Assembly (NCBI RefSeq): GCF_902806685.2
Contig: NC_048543.1
Coordinates: 11,566,106-11,630,105, forward strand
Origin: Maniola hyperantus
Taxonomy: Eukaryota > Arthropoda > Insecta > Lepidoptera > Nymphalidae
Direction of reading: 5' to 3'
DNA length: 64,000 nt
Shown: positions 43,973 through 54,126 of the stretch, one piece after another
How positions within the stretch are numbered: the first letter of the stretch is position 1
Layout: each line of letters opens with the position of its first letter
Translations under genes and position numbers: made by a program
Notes under the pieces: model-generated
What the model was told of the DNA's origin: nothing
The model's database searches: none
What the model saw: the letters and a program-made list of their open reading frames with translations, nothing else

Positions 43973-46887
43973 TGGATAGTACAACCAAAGGTAGATTAAA
44001 ACCTCACTCCTTAGTGGTCGCGTTTTACAACGCGAACGGCCTTATCGACCAAATGGACGAAGTCCGCGAGTTTGTATGTGCACATCAAACCGACATTCTC
44101 CTAGTGCAAGAGACCTTCTTGAAACCTAGTAGAAGTAATCCCAGAATTGCTAATTTTAATATAGTCAGAAACGACAGGGCCACTGCTAAGGGTGGCACTG
44201 CTATATACTACAGAAGGGCTCTTCACTGCACTCCTCTCGATCCTCCACAACTAACCAATATGGAAGCATCCATATGTCAGGTGAGTATGACTGGCCATCC
44301 GTCGGTCATACTAGCATCCGTCTATCTCTCTCCCTCGAAAGATCTGTTAGAAAGTGACATCCGCGCACTTCTCTCATTAGGAGACTCCGTTATCGTGGCC
44401 GGAGACCTTAACGCCAAACATCAAAGTTGGAATTGCCGCTCCCCGAACTCACGAGGACGCCAACTCGAAAGACTGACGCACCGCCCCGATCTTAACTTCA
44501 TTGTTATAGCCCCTGACACACCGACTCGTTATCCAATGACCGACAATTCAACAGACAGACCGGACATACTCGATATAGCTCTTCTAAAGAACATCGCCCT
44601 TCAGGTGAGTCCTTTGGAGGTGCTGTCCGAGCTAGGTTCAGACCACCGTCCCGTCCTAATGCGGCTAGGACCCCCGCCCACCGCGGCCCCCCCGACCAAA
44701 ACAGTCATTGACTTCAAGAAGCTCTCAGAGCATCTTAAGTCTATAGACTCAGTGCACATCTCTCAAATTCCTGACATTATAGGTAGTCTAGATGAAGCGC
44801 ATGCAGCCTCACTGCACCTTACTAATCATATCCGCGATGCTCTAAGCGCCTGCTCCCGACAGATGCCGAACGGTTTCACCCGTCGACAGTTGCCGGACGA
44901 CGCCAGAGAGCTCATCACCATCAAAAACGCTAAACGTAGAGCCCATGACGCATGTCCTAACGCCGACAACCGGAGAGAACTCTGGAGAGCCCAGAGGGAG
45001 GTAAAGGCTCGCCTTGCCGAACTCCGCGACGAACAATGGGACAGGAAGCTGAGTGAGCTCAAGCCATCGCATGTAGCCTACTACAGCCTGGCGAGAGCTC
45101 TCAAAGCCGACCCTGTCTCGGCCACTCCTCCGCTTTTACGTCCCAATCAACCGCCCGCCTTTGAAGATGTCGATAAGGCCGAATGCTTGGCCGATAGCTT
45201 AGAAGCCCAATGCTCCCCGAGCACCATCTCTGTAGACAAGTCCCATATAGAACTAGTCGAAAACAAACTAGCATCTATCTTCTCTTCCGCCCCAGGTGGC
45301 GATCCAATCCTCCCGACGAATAGCGGCGAAGTTCGTCAAATTATCAAAGAATTTCACGCCAAAAAAGCCCCAGGCCCCGACTCTATTAATAACAAAACTC
45401 TAAAGTTACTCCCCGACGTATTAATCAACCTCCTGGTTGTCATTTTCAACACCCTCATGGCGGGATGCTCCTTCCCCGACAGGTGGAAAGAAGCTACCGT
45501 TATAGGCATCCCCAAGCCAGGGAAACCTAGGAACCTCCCTACTAGCTACCGCCCCATTAGTTTGCTCAACACCCTTGGCAAGGTGTATGAGAAAGTCATC
45601 CTCAACCGACTTAGGTCCGTCGTAGAGGAGAAAAACCTCCTTAACGACGAGCAATTTGGCTTTCGAACCAGACACTCATGTGTTCATCAAGTGCACCGCC
45701 TCACGGAGCACATCCTTCTCGGTTTCAACCGATTCAAAACGAGAGGCATCCCAACGGGAGCCCTCTTCTTCGATGTAGCCAAAGCCTTCGACAAGGTGTG
45801 GCACGCCGGCTTGATCTACAAGCTTTACCATCTAGGCGTGCCCGAAAGACTCGTACGTTTACTACGAGAATTTCTCACCAATCGAACTTTCCGCTACCGT
45901 CTGGATGGAACCCTATCCTCCCCAAGACCTCTTCGAGCAGGAGTCCCTCAGGGCTCCCTGCTCTCGCCACTTTTGTACGCGCTGTACACCAGCGACATTC
46001 CCAGATCCCCTCATGTTCATATAGCCCAGTTCGCGGATGACACCGCTCTATACAGCTCCGACTTAAACTACCGGAACGTTAAAGCTCGACTCCAAAAGGC
46101 AGTCAGTAGCCTAGGCCACTGGTTCCGCCTTTGGAGGATAGAGGTTAACCCGGAGAAAAGCGCAGCAGTGCTCTTTCAAAAGTCCAAAAGGAAATCACAA
46201 TACAAACTTCGACAGACTGAAATAACTCTTTACGACCGCCCCATTCCCTGGCAAACTAATACCAAGTACTTGGGTGTAACCTTTGATGACAAGATGAGCT
46301 TCGCCGCGCACATTCGTAGAGTCCGCAAGAACGCAGCGTATGTGCTCTCCCGTCTTTACCCCATGATTTGCGCAAAGAGCAAAATGTCACTTCGACATAA
46401 AGTCACGCTATACAAAACGTGCATCCGCCCAATAATGTCTTATGCCTGTGTTGCATTTGCACACCTGCCGCCCTCCTCTCTCAAACCTCTCCAAGTCCTA
46501 CAGAATAAGTTTATGCGTACGGCCACTGACTCCCCGTGGTACATGCGCAACGTGGACCTCCACAGAGACCTCCAACTCCCGACAATAGCTCATTACTTTA
46601 AACAGCTTTCCAAAAATTATTTTGAGAAAGCCATTAGACACCCCAACCCCCTAATAGTTGAGGCAGCGACTTACACCCCTGACCGAAACGACCCCCCAGA
46701 TAAAAGACGCCCTAAGCACGTCCTTAACGACCCCGACGATCAAATCATGACCGACAATGCACCCTATCTCGTAGGGCTACACAATTCAACCTCATCACAG
46801 CGTCTTCGCCGGCGAAGACGAGGTCCCCGATTTCTAACGTCACCCGGACGTGGGCTCACGCCACGGCCTCGGGGGCGTACGGACTAA
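43972..46887 (+). CDS. Jockey ORF2: endonuclease-reverse transcriptase, apparently intact
   Basis: 971 residues. Residues 1-about 235 form an apurinic-type endonuclease: YNANG (20), VQET (45-48), AGDLNAKH (143-150), a DRPDILDIAL segment (195-204) and SDHRP (223-227). Reverse transcriptase spans about 500-770: KPGKPRNLPTSYRPISLLN, FFDVAKAFDKVWH (599-611, catalytic Asp601), AGVPQGSLLSPLLY and FADD (687-690). A thumb/C-terminal region and a basic RRRRRG tail follow. There is no stop or frameshift, so it may encode active enzyme. Its start overlaps the ORF1 stop (UAAUG), the arrangement shown for SART1 to support reinitiation. Without full ORF1 or the internal 5' promoter this copy is probably not autonomous, but it could act in trans if transcribed with the + strand intron. 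Confidence 0.93.
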   Translation: MDSTTKGRLKPHSLVVAFYNANGLIDQMDEVREFVCAHQTDILLVQETFLKPSRSNPRIANFNIVRNDRATAKGGTAIYYRRALHCTPLDPPQLTNMEASICQVSMTGHPSVILASVYLSPSKDLLESDIRALLSLGDSVIVAGDLNAKHQSWNCRSPNSRGRQLERLTHRPDLNFIVIAPDTPTRYPMTDNSTDRPDILDIALLKNIALQVSPLEVLSELGSDHRPVLMRLGPPPTAAPPTKTVIDFKKLSEHLKSIDSVHISQIPDIIGSLDEAHAASLHLTNHIRDALSACSRQMPNGFTRRQLPDDARELITIKNAKRRAHDACPNADNRRELWRAQREVKARLAELRDEQWDRKLSELKPSHVAYYSLARALKADPVSATPPLLRPNQPPAFEDVDKAECLADSLEAQCSPSTISVDKSHIELVENKLASIFSSAPGGDPILPTNSGEVRQIIKEFHAKKAPGPDSINNKTLKLLPDVLINLLVVIFNTLMAGCSFPDRWKEATVIGIPKPGKPRNLPTSYRPISLLNTLGKVYEKVILNRLRSVVEEKNLLNDEQFGFRTRHSCVHQVHRLTEHILLGFNRFKTRGIPTGALFFDVAKAFDKVWHAGLIYKLYHLGVPERLVRLLREFLTNRTFRYRLDGTLSSPRPLRAGVPQGSLLSPLLYALYTSDIPRSPHVHIAQFADDTALYSSDLNYRNVKARLQKAVSSLGHWFRLWRIEVNPEKSAAVLFQKSKRKSQYKLRQTEITLYDRPIPWQTNTKYLGVTFDDKMSFAAHIRRVRKNAAYVLSRLYPMICAKSKMSLRHKVTLYKTCIRPIMSYACVAFAHLPPSSLKPLQVLQNKFMRTATDSPWYMRNVDLHRDLQLPTIAHYFKQLSKNYFEKAIRHPNPLIVEAATYTPDRNDPPDKRRPKHVLNDPDDQIMTDNAPYLVGLHNSTSSQRLRRRRRGPRFLTSPGRGLTPRPRGRTD

Positions 46888-47112
46888 CCAACAAAACCGA
46901 CAACTCCACCCATCCCAACGTCATCCTAAGCCGTGGTCCGAGCCTCACAGGAGGCGCCCTTAGGAGGACGTTGCCCCCCGACCTCTCGAATTATTTCTTC
47001 GAGCCCTAGGGCTCACCCCCAGGCGGAGCTTCGCGCTCGCCAACCCCCCCGGTGACGCTGTAGCGGCCAATAGGGCCTACGCAGCATAGTCAATCCGAAA
47101 CAACACACAAAA

Positions 47113-47124
47113 ATTTTAGTGCTT
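47113..47124. repeat. Target-site duplication, right (ATTTTAGTGCTT)
   Basis: Exact match to 43040-43051, immediately after the A-rich tail. Confidence 0.85.
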
Positions 47125-47737
47125 ACAAAAAGCCCGCTACGCGTTCGCCGACAGGTTAAGCGGCACGTAACATTATTTATTTTACGTGGATCGGTCTAGG
47201 CTCGGTATTTTGCGATGCTTTTAGCGCGTGTCGCCTGTCGATTCATGCAAACAGTTTAGTTCCCGGATTTTTTAACGCCCGCACTGGGTGATTCGCGTTT
47301 GAGCCGAGTTTGCATATTCCTGCTGCATGTAAACGTTTCAAACTCTATGTTTATTCAGAAAATTGGATTTTGTTACAGGTTTTCTTGTTTCAAATGTAAC
47401 CTGCTATGTAACACATTGTATATAATTATGAACTTCTCTCTCTTTCTCTCTTGCAAGTTTTTATATCATATACCTACCTACATTTGTAAATCAGCTATAT
47501 AAACGCTACAAAACTGAAAAGTCAGTTTTGAAGCGCTTATAGGATGTTGGTTGTACATAAAGGTTAATATGATGATATATTAGGTCCGTAACATTTTACT
47601 TTTCACTCGAAAATGTACTTTCTTCTTCTTTTAGTCATGAGCATCGATTGTCAAGTGGTTTCTTTCGTTTATTCGCTTTACCTAACAAGTTCTAACATCG
47701 AGCTGTCCTTGAGCTTTTGCGATTTTATGGTACAACT

Positions 47738-48115
47738 AGCTTATGCTCGCGACTTTGGACCACACAAATTTCGAACACCTATTTTACCCCCTTTACGGCG
47801 GTTACGCACTCATCCGATCCGAGTCCGTGAAAATACATTGCTTTTTGTTTTGTATGGGAGCTTATGACATATATCACATAATATGTCGTAGATGATCGCT
47901 CGTATTCTCACGGATGACGGAAGTGCAGTGCGTAATCGCCGTAAAGGGTTGAATTTTCAAAAAACCTTTCTTAGCGGATATCTACGTCATAATAGCCGAT
48001 GTCTACGTCATAATCTGCATGCCAAATTTCAGCCCGATCCGTCCAGTAGTTTGAGCTGTGCGTTGATAGATCAGTCAGTCAGTCAGTCATCTTTTCGTTG
48101 TATATATTTAGACCA
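47738..48115 (+). repeat. Dispersed repeat ending in (CAGT)n
   Basis: ACTAGCTTATGCTCGCGACT, GCGGTTACGCACTCATCCGA, GTCTACGTCATAATCTGCAT, AATTTCAGCCCGATCCGTCC and CAGTCAGTCAGTCA in order, as at 961-1290. Confidence 0.7.
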
Positions 48116-48852
48116 ACTTATAATTATACTATTTTGTCTTCTACTAGCTCAAATTTTTTCGATCTTTAATCAGATTCTGGATGCTTTTACTATGCTCTAT
48201 CAAAATGTCTATGTTTCCTACTAAAAATAGTAGTGAAAGAAAATGGCTCAGGTAGTAGATCTTAATATTATAAACCTTTCATTTAAGTAACAACTCATAT
48301 TATCCAAAAACGAATGTAGCTCATGTTAGTTCCGATGCCTGAACAAGCATATTATGGAGAACCGATCGCAAATTTATATGCCTGTCTCTTCCTGTGTAGT
48401 AGCCAACGTCTTCTTTATGCGAATTTGTATGTTAATATCATTGAATAAAGTCGTAAACTCAACATCGATTTATGCCAGCTTCAACGTAATCTCCTAGAAC
48501 ACTAGATGTCTATCTGATATCCTACTTATATTTTGATAGACCGAATGTTGAGTGTTTTGATCAGGCAGATTTCGGTCGGCTTTACTCAAGAATTTATTTC
48601 AATGAATGTTGCTGAATTTAAGCCGGCATCTTATATATTTTATAATCACGTATAATCTCTATTTATTGACGGCTGCCGCTGTGTTTTGTTTGTTAGATGA
48701 ATACGATTCATAACATGATGGCTTGTGGGCTGTGAATAATGGCGCAGAAAACATTTTCAGACTTCATACATAATATTAGTACAGTAGCCGAGAAAATATA
48801 CAATACATCGATCTTTAGAAAGGGATTTCGGCTTCTTAGAGTATTGTCTATG

Positions 48853-48965
48853 TCACTCATACGTACCTATGTGATGTTTTGTCGGTCTAAACGACAGAGA
48901 CAACGCTCTGCGAAACCACTATCTCTTTCCGAAGGTCGATGTACAACACTTCCTGCCGGGTACTG
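48853..48965. repeat. Foldback repeat family C, second copy
   Basis: GTTTTGTCGGTCTAAACGAC, AGAGACAACGCTCTGCG and GGTCGATGTACAACACTTCC; inverse loop orientation relative to 7060-7131, with the left arm eroded. Confidence 0.6.
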
Positions 48966-49398
48966 TAAAACTATTTGAGCTTCTAGTTGAATATACTTAT
49001 TGAGAATGTTTTCGTTCATTTTAGCTTTACAATCGATTTCTATAACTTTTTCTTCTTCAACCTTTTATGGGATTTGTCATCCAAAACTTTTCTCCAGATA
49101 GGTATCTACCTTTACCTACTGTCTTCTATTTCTGCGAGTATATCCTAGGTTTAAAACTAGTTTGTCCAGCAAGAAAGCAGCAGTTTTATAGACAAGTATT
49201 GTAGGTTTACTAAAAGAACTAATTTTTTTTCTTCAATTAAGGCATCGAAAAATAAATATTTAAGGCAAGAACTCATTAATTGCAAAAAATATTCAAGTGC
49301 AGCTTACACCAACTTAGCATGAAAGTGTTCTATATACCTAAGTAACTAAATGATGCTAAATGCTAAATGATGAACTAAATAAGCTAACTCTGTACCCC

Positions 49399-49485
49399 AA
49401 AATAAATTAAACTGTTGGGCTGTGAAAAGCTAGCAGACAGACAGGCAGATACAGTTTCGCATTTATAATATTAGTATGGATTTAG
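49399..49485 (-). repeat. Dispersed repeat family E, end fragment
   Basis: GGGCTGTGAAAAGCTAGCAG, (ACAG)n and CGCATTTATAATATTAGTAT. Confidence 0.65.
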
Positions 49486-49898
49486 AATCCGTCTCCTATC
49501 TTACCTAACTACAACTATGAACTTCCATTAAGTATTGAACTACAAGACGTATGGGTTCTATCTTATCTATAAAATCTATCTTATCTATAAAATACTTACC
49601 TTGGTAGAATATACGTATAATTCATATTAATTATTGTAAACTGCACTTGATGATTTTTTGAGTTCTTGCAGCAGGTAAACCTACGTTTTGGTAAAGGTAC
49701 AATTTCGAAATATCTCATTGTTACAAAAAATATATCATGGTTTATTTTCTTCGTTTTCCGATCCGATTGAGGAAGTAACTCTTCGCGCTGCAGGGTGCAT
49801 TTAATAAAGTAACTACACTAGCCAGGGGTGTCACGTGCTAATGGATAAATAAGAAATAATTTTTATCCCAAATCCAATATATACCTATAATATGTGAC

Positions 49899-49996
49899 AG
49901 GTCGACATAGCAATCGGCTTATGAGGCGGGAGGACGCCCCGCACACTCGCACGTCACCTGCGCTTGACCGCACCGAGTTAGCGCGGGGGCTTTCCT
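49899..49996 (+). mobile_element. GC-rich TIR element family B, left part joined to an RTE tail
   Basis: GACAGGTCGACATAGCAATC, GGACGCCCCGCACACTCGCA and GAGTTAGCGCGGGGGC match family B; the right terminus is replaced by RTE sequence beginning GCACCGGAAGACGCAGCGTT. Confidence 0.7.
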
Positions 49997-50172
49997 CGCA
50001 CCGGAAGACGCAGCGTTGGAAGACCCTCCACTAGGTGGTTGGACGACATCAGACGAGCGACAGAAGCCGCTGGATTCAGGCGGTGGAAGACCGTGGCGTG
50101 TGGAAGTCCCTACAAGGGACCTACGTCCAGCTGTGAACGTCTATCGGTTGATGATGATAATGATGATGTACC
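49997..50172 (+). mobile_element. RTE-type LINE 3' end
   Basis: GCACCGGAAGACGCAGCGTT, GACGACATCAGACGAGCGAC, GAAGTCCCTACAAGGGACCT and CTATCGGTTGATGATGATAA: the inverse of the blocks at 42414-42540 and 40862-40945, on the + strand, ending in (GAT)n. Confidence 0.75.
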
Positions 50173-50965
50173 TATTGTGTTAACATGAAATATTCTTTGT
50201 CTTTCTTATAAATTAGGTCATTTTTATTAGCTAATTTATCAAAAGTTAAATTGGCTAGCTTTACAGAATAATAACAGAATTTTCCTGAAAAAAGGATAAC
50301 TAATTTAAACATTGTTGATTACACATTCCTAAAGAAGGACTCAATCTAACGGAAAAATGTATTAAAACATAGCTTCACCATAACGCAGATTAGAAGAAAA
50401 GGAAAAGAATTAATATGAATGGCTTAGTTACTATTTTACATACAGAAGTTGGTACAACCTAAACCAATAATTTTAGCAACATATAAAACATTTCAGTCTC
50501 TACATTAAATAAAGGAAACTTCGGTAGCAGCCCTAAACTTCGCACGTGTCAAATCCTGGTTCATATCCATTTATTCGAGCCCATGTTTATTTGACTTTCG
50601 AATAGTGCCTGCGTCAATCGATCTACGTTAGTGTAGTTCTAGTTCCTATATAGATATAGGCTATAATTGAATGGCGAGGAAGCGCTCAGCACCCGTACCG
50701 ATGGACCGTCATTTGATTGATGACACTAATAAAACTGTGATTCTAGTTTAATTTAAATTTAAGGCAATTTAGCAACCCTGCTCCCGGTCCCGCTGACCGT
50801 AAAATGGCTTCATTATTCGCATAGTGCGGTCGCATCGCTCATTGTGGCGTTTATTATGCGGACAGTGTGACTAATGTTTTGTAAGAATGTTTTAGTAATA
50901 AGTGCCTTCTAAGGATGAAACTGAGATGATTTATTTGAAGGCGCACTATTTACTGTAAAGGGTTT

Positions 50966-51190
50966 ACCATCATGCCGGCCCACTACTGAGTACGGCTGTC
51001 GAATGAAAGCGCTTAGACCATAATCTGCCACGCTCGTCCAGTAAGGTTTGGCAAACTATACACACCTTTGAGAACAATAAGGAGAACTGAAGTGTGGTTC
51101 CCTCACGATATTTTCTTTCAACGCCAAAGCAAGTGATATCTATATTTAATTGCTTAAAACGCACAAAGGTGACTCCAAAATTTAGAGGTC
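50966..51190 (-). mobile_element. Degraded tRNA-derived SINE
   Basis: CCGGCCCACTACTGAGTACG, CACACCTTTGAGAACAATAA, AGCAAGTGATATCTATATTT and CCAAAATTTAGAGGTCTGCG in the inverse order of the SINE at 51870. Confidence 0.65.
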
Positions 51191-51867
51191 TGCGATATAA
51201 AATTATGCCTAATTAGTGTACTTTCCTAGCAAATAGGACATAAACTAGGAATTAGGATATGGCCTAAACAGTGAAAATTGCAGGAATTATAACTTATACC
51301 TACTGTAGATATTATGAAAAATACCCCTTATGAACAAAAAGTGTACCTACCTAGTATCTATATGTAATTTGCACATCTACATACATAAACAGGCATGTTA
51401 TCTCGCAGCGTGTTATCATGCGGGGCGCGTAGTCAGCGAGATTAATGTGCCCCATCACTAGTAAGGCCTTCATCGACCCCGACAGCCACGGAAACCGGAA
51501 CAAGACATACTACGCTCAGTTTATCTACTAAACCGAAAGAAAATAGAGAACACATTACTTAGAATAGTATGCAATCCATGTACCTACCTCGTAGGATGCT
51601 TAGCTTGTGAAATCTAAAGGGAATAAATACTTAGTACATTTTTTGTTTTACAAAAGTTGAAGACTCAAGTTTGAATTTTACTATAGTACGCCAGAAGTTC
51701 TTAATAATCGAAGAAAACTATCAGAGATTCAAACCGTTCAAGTGATCATAATATTGAGAACCTATATGTAAAATTAAATAATTAGTTTTTATTTTGACAA
51801 TATTGTGCGAATAGCAGTAATTTTATTATGTAACTTATCGGTATTATATATGTAACTAATAGTAAGC

Positions 51868-52168
51868 TGTGATAGTCTAGTGGTAAGGACATCCGCCTTC
51901 TAATCGGAGGTCGGGGGTTCGATCCCAGGCACGCACCTCTAACTTTTCGGATTTATGTGCGTTTTAAATAATTAAATATCACTTGCTTTAACGGTGAAGG
52001 AAAACATCGTGAGGAAACCTGCATGCCTGAGAGTTCTCCATAATGTTCTCAAAGGTGTGTGAAGTCTGTTAATCCACACATGGCCAGCGTGGTAGACTAT
52101 GGCCAAAAACCCTAACTCTGAGAGGAGACCCGGTGCTCTGTAGTGAGCCGGTGATGGGTTGATCATAG
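51868..52168 (+). mobile_element. tRNA-derived SINE, full-length copy
   Basis: Head GATAGTCTAGTGGTAAGGAC (A box) and GGTTCGATCCC at 51916-51926 (B box), the two internal RNA polymerase III promoter elements. Then CACCTCTAACTTTTCGGATT, CACTTGCTTTAACGGTGAAG, CATCGTGAGGAAACCTGCAT, CAGCGTGGTAGACTATGGCC and GAGCCGGTGATGGGTTGATC. The 10-mer GTAACTTATC at 51830-51839 and 52169-52178 may be a target duplication, although about 28 bases lie between the left copy and the tRNA-like head. Confidence 0.88.
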
Positions 52169-52934
52169 GTAACTTATCTTTGCCACCTCAATTCAATTAT
52201 AATCGCTTAAAACAGGATCCGCGTATGAATTTACAAGACAACAAACATTAGTACTTATCGATTTCGGAAACATTAAAAATTGTCTCCCTTCGCCTGACAT
52301 AGGGCGGCCTCGAGCTCATACAATAATATATTTAAAGGATTAGCTCAACGCAATATCGTGACCCTCCCGTTAGGGTTGTCAGCCGTAAAGTTTTCTGTTT
52401 TGTAAAAGAGAATGTTATAAAATCACAGTCAAAGTCAAATGATTTATTCAAAATAGCTAATTAATAACTCTTTTTGATGGTCAGATGTTGGATTTCTAAG
52501 ATATAGTGGTGATAATTATTACGCAAACTTAAAACTAAAGCTACGAGGATTCCAAACGCGCCCAGGTCTGAGAAGAGCCCCCAACAAACTCAGCCTGGTA
52601 TTCTTTTTTTTATCACCACTTTACAAAATTATTGAAACTTATTAGAACTATCACAATCCGTTTATGATTTAGCCTCTATTTTTTGTAATTGTGAGATAGG
52701 CTGCGCTTGGCGACAATAATGCCTGAGAAAAAGAGCAATGATGACAGTGACCCGTCTGTCAGCGTAGCAAAAAAATTCTAAGCCTATGGTTTTTCAGGAA
52801 AACTGCGGATTTGTTATTTTAATCAATGCTTATCACCATTTTTTGTTTTAAATTCAAATTCATTTATTGCTTTATAGGGAGCGCATAATATTATCTCAAT
52901 TAATTATAATTATTATGCACTAAATTAAAAATAA

Positions 52935-53015
52935 TCTTTTAAGATTTTCAAGATCAAAGAGTTCCCACGGGATTTTAAAAATCCACGCGTACGAAGTTAC
53001 GGGCATCTGCTAGTA
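52935..53015 (+). repeat. Dispersed repeat family E, 3' fragment
   Basis: AGATCAAAGAGTTCCCACGG, TTTAAAAATCCACGCGTACG and GTTACGGGCATCTGCTAGTA. Confidence 0.65.
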
Positions 53016-53599
53016 ATTTATACTTTAGTACCGAATTCGGAGTTATCACGAAAATACAATTTTTTCTTCGAAAAAGTCTGCAACCCTAGTTTTCGCGACC
53101 CTCCGGCCTTCCCGCTGCGCTGCCCGCTATTCAAATAATGGAAATTATTTCCACATATGTGCACCTAAATAAATATCATTCTACTGTCATTATTGAACAC
53201 CCTAACCTTTCTGTGAAGCTATTTTCACCCGTTTATCTGTTTTTATGAGAAAAAGAAGTGTTGTTTTGGGACATTCTTTTTTTAACAATTTTTAAGTTCG
53301 TTTCGTAAGTATGTCATTTGGTTTTTTAATTTAAACTGGCGATACTTGTATGAATATTGATAATAATTATACAATGAAAGATACTTATACTGTCAGTTTG
53401 TATGTATCTACATATTATTATGACAATTTACCTACGCGTCCACGAAAATTTGCGAAATTTATGTTTCGAAAAATAAACGCTCGTATATGGGGTGGAAACG
53501 ACCGTTTATGTTCACTTAACCGAGGAAAGAGGGTATTATTTACCGTTTCGGCTGGGTGAACACGCCACAGTGAGTGAGACAAATACCGCTGCCGGCACA

Positions 53600-54010
53600 A
53601 TATTTATTGCAGTCGCTACGTGGATTGCGCAATTTATCGTAGAGGTGTCGTCGGCGATCGATCGCTCGCTGACGGACGCGGCCATACATCAGCGCGCGCG
53701 TTATCTGTGCTCACGACGACTTAGCGCGCGTCACTCCGCCTCCGCTTCGGCTCGGCCTCCGTTAAATAACAACATCGATTCCCGAAGGCTTCGCGGCCTG
53801 TCCCGCCGCCTGCTCGTTTATTGCGGCCGACTCCTGGCGAGCAGCATGCGGAGGCGTCCCGTCCAATCGCGGTGCTCGTTTATCTTCATTTCGCGACCGC
53901 AATTAGACGGGTCGTTGGCTGCGGCGGGCGCGCCCTCGCCTCCTCCGCGCTACGTGGCTCGAATAAGGCGCCGTGCCGCGATGCGCTGTCAACTTCGTAA
54001 TGAGTAAAGT
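53600..54010. promoter_or_regulatory. CpG-rich block directly upstream of Pitx exon 3
   Basis: Unlike the AT-rich intron, 53600-54010 is GC- and CpG-rich (GATCGATCGCTCGCTGACGG, CATCAGCGCGCGCG). It has TTTATTGC twice (about 53605 and 53818), posterior-Hox-like, and CAATTAGACG. It includes a 171-codon frame that is Ser/Arg-rich with no domain, likely a by-product of composition. Enhancer, alternative promoter/CpG feature or spill-over of exon composition are all possible. Confidence 0.3.
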
Positions 54011-54126
54011 TAATGGCACCCTACGCATCGCAGCCCGACTCTAGATTCTGAATCCGTTTAAAACTTTTGTCGTCCGTCGCGGAATGACTATACGCCGAGA
54101 GAATAACTTGAAATTTTTTGTTGCAG

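Larger units (their letters stand above)
43052..47112 (+). mobile_element. Jockey-clade LINE, 5'-truncated, both ORFs open
   Basis: About 4.06 kb bounded by 12-bp target duplications. It begins inside ORF1, carries the whole of ORF2, and ends with a GC-rich 3' UTR and a short ACACACAAAA tail. GC-rich against an AT-rich host intron. The lack of stops over 1,270 codons, together with the exact target duplication, points to a recent insertion. 5' truncation is the usual result of incomplete reverse transcription. Confidence 0.92.
47125..53599. other. Intron 2, right half: unique DNA between repeats
   Basis: No gene is seen in 47125-47737, 48116-48852, 48913-49398, 49490-49898, 50173-50965, 51191-51829, 52179-52934 or 53016-53599. 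47125-47300 is the unique right flank of the Jockey insertion. 50500-50830 is a unique, slightly GC-richer stretch. Confidence 0.35.
35515..54126 (+). other. Pitx intron 2 (18,612 bp, phase 0)
   Basis: Bounded by CGG/GTAAGT and TTGCAG/GTC and interrupts the homeodomain between residues 46 and 47. It contains the Jockey insertion, RTE fragments, the GC-rich TIR element and a CpG-rich block just before exon 3. Confidence 0.9.

Noticed and set aside
53492..54007. 171-codon + strand frame before exon 3
   Set aside because: Ser/Arg-rich, no domain, and explained by CpG-rich composition; kept only as a regulatory/CpG block.
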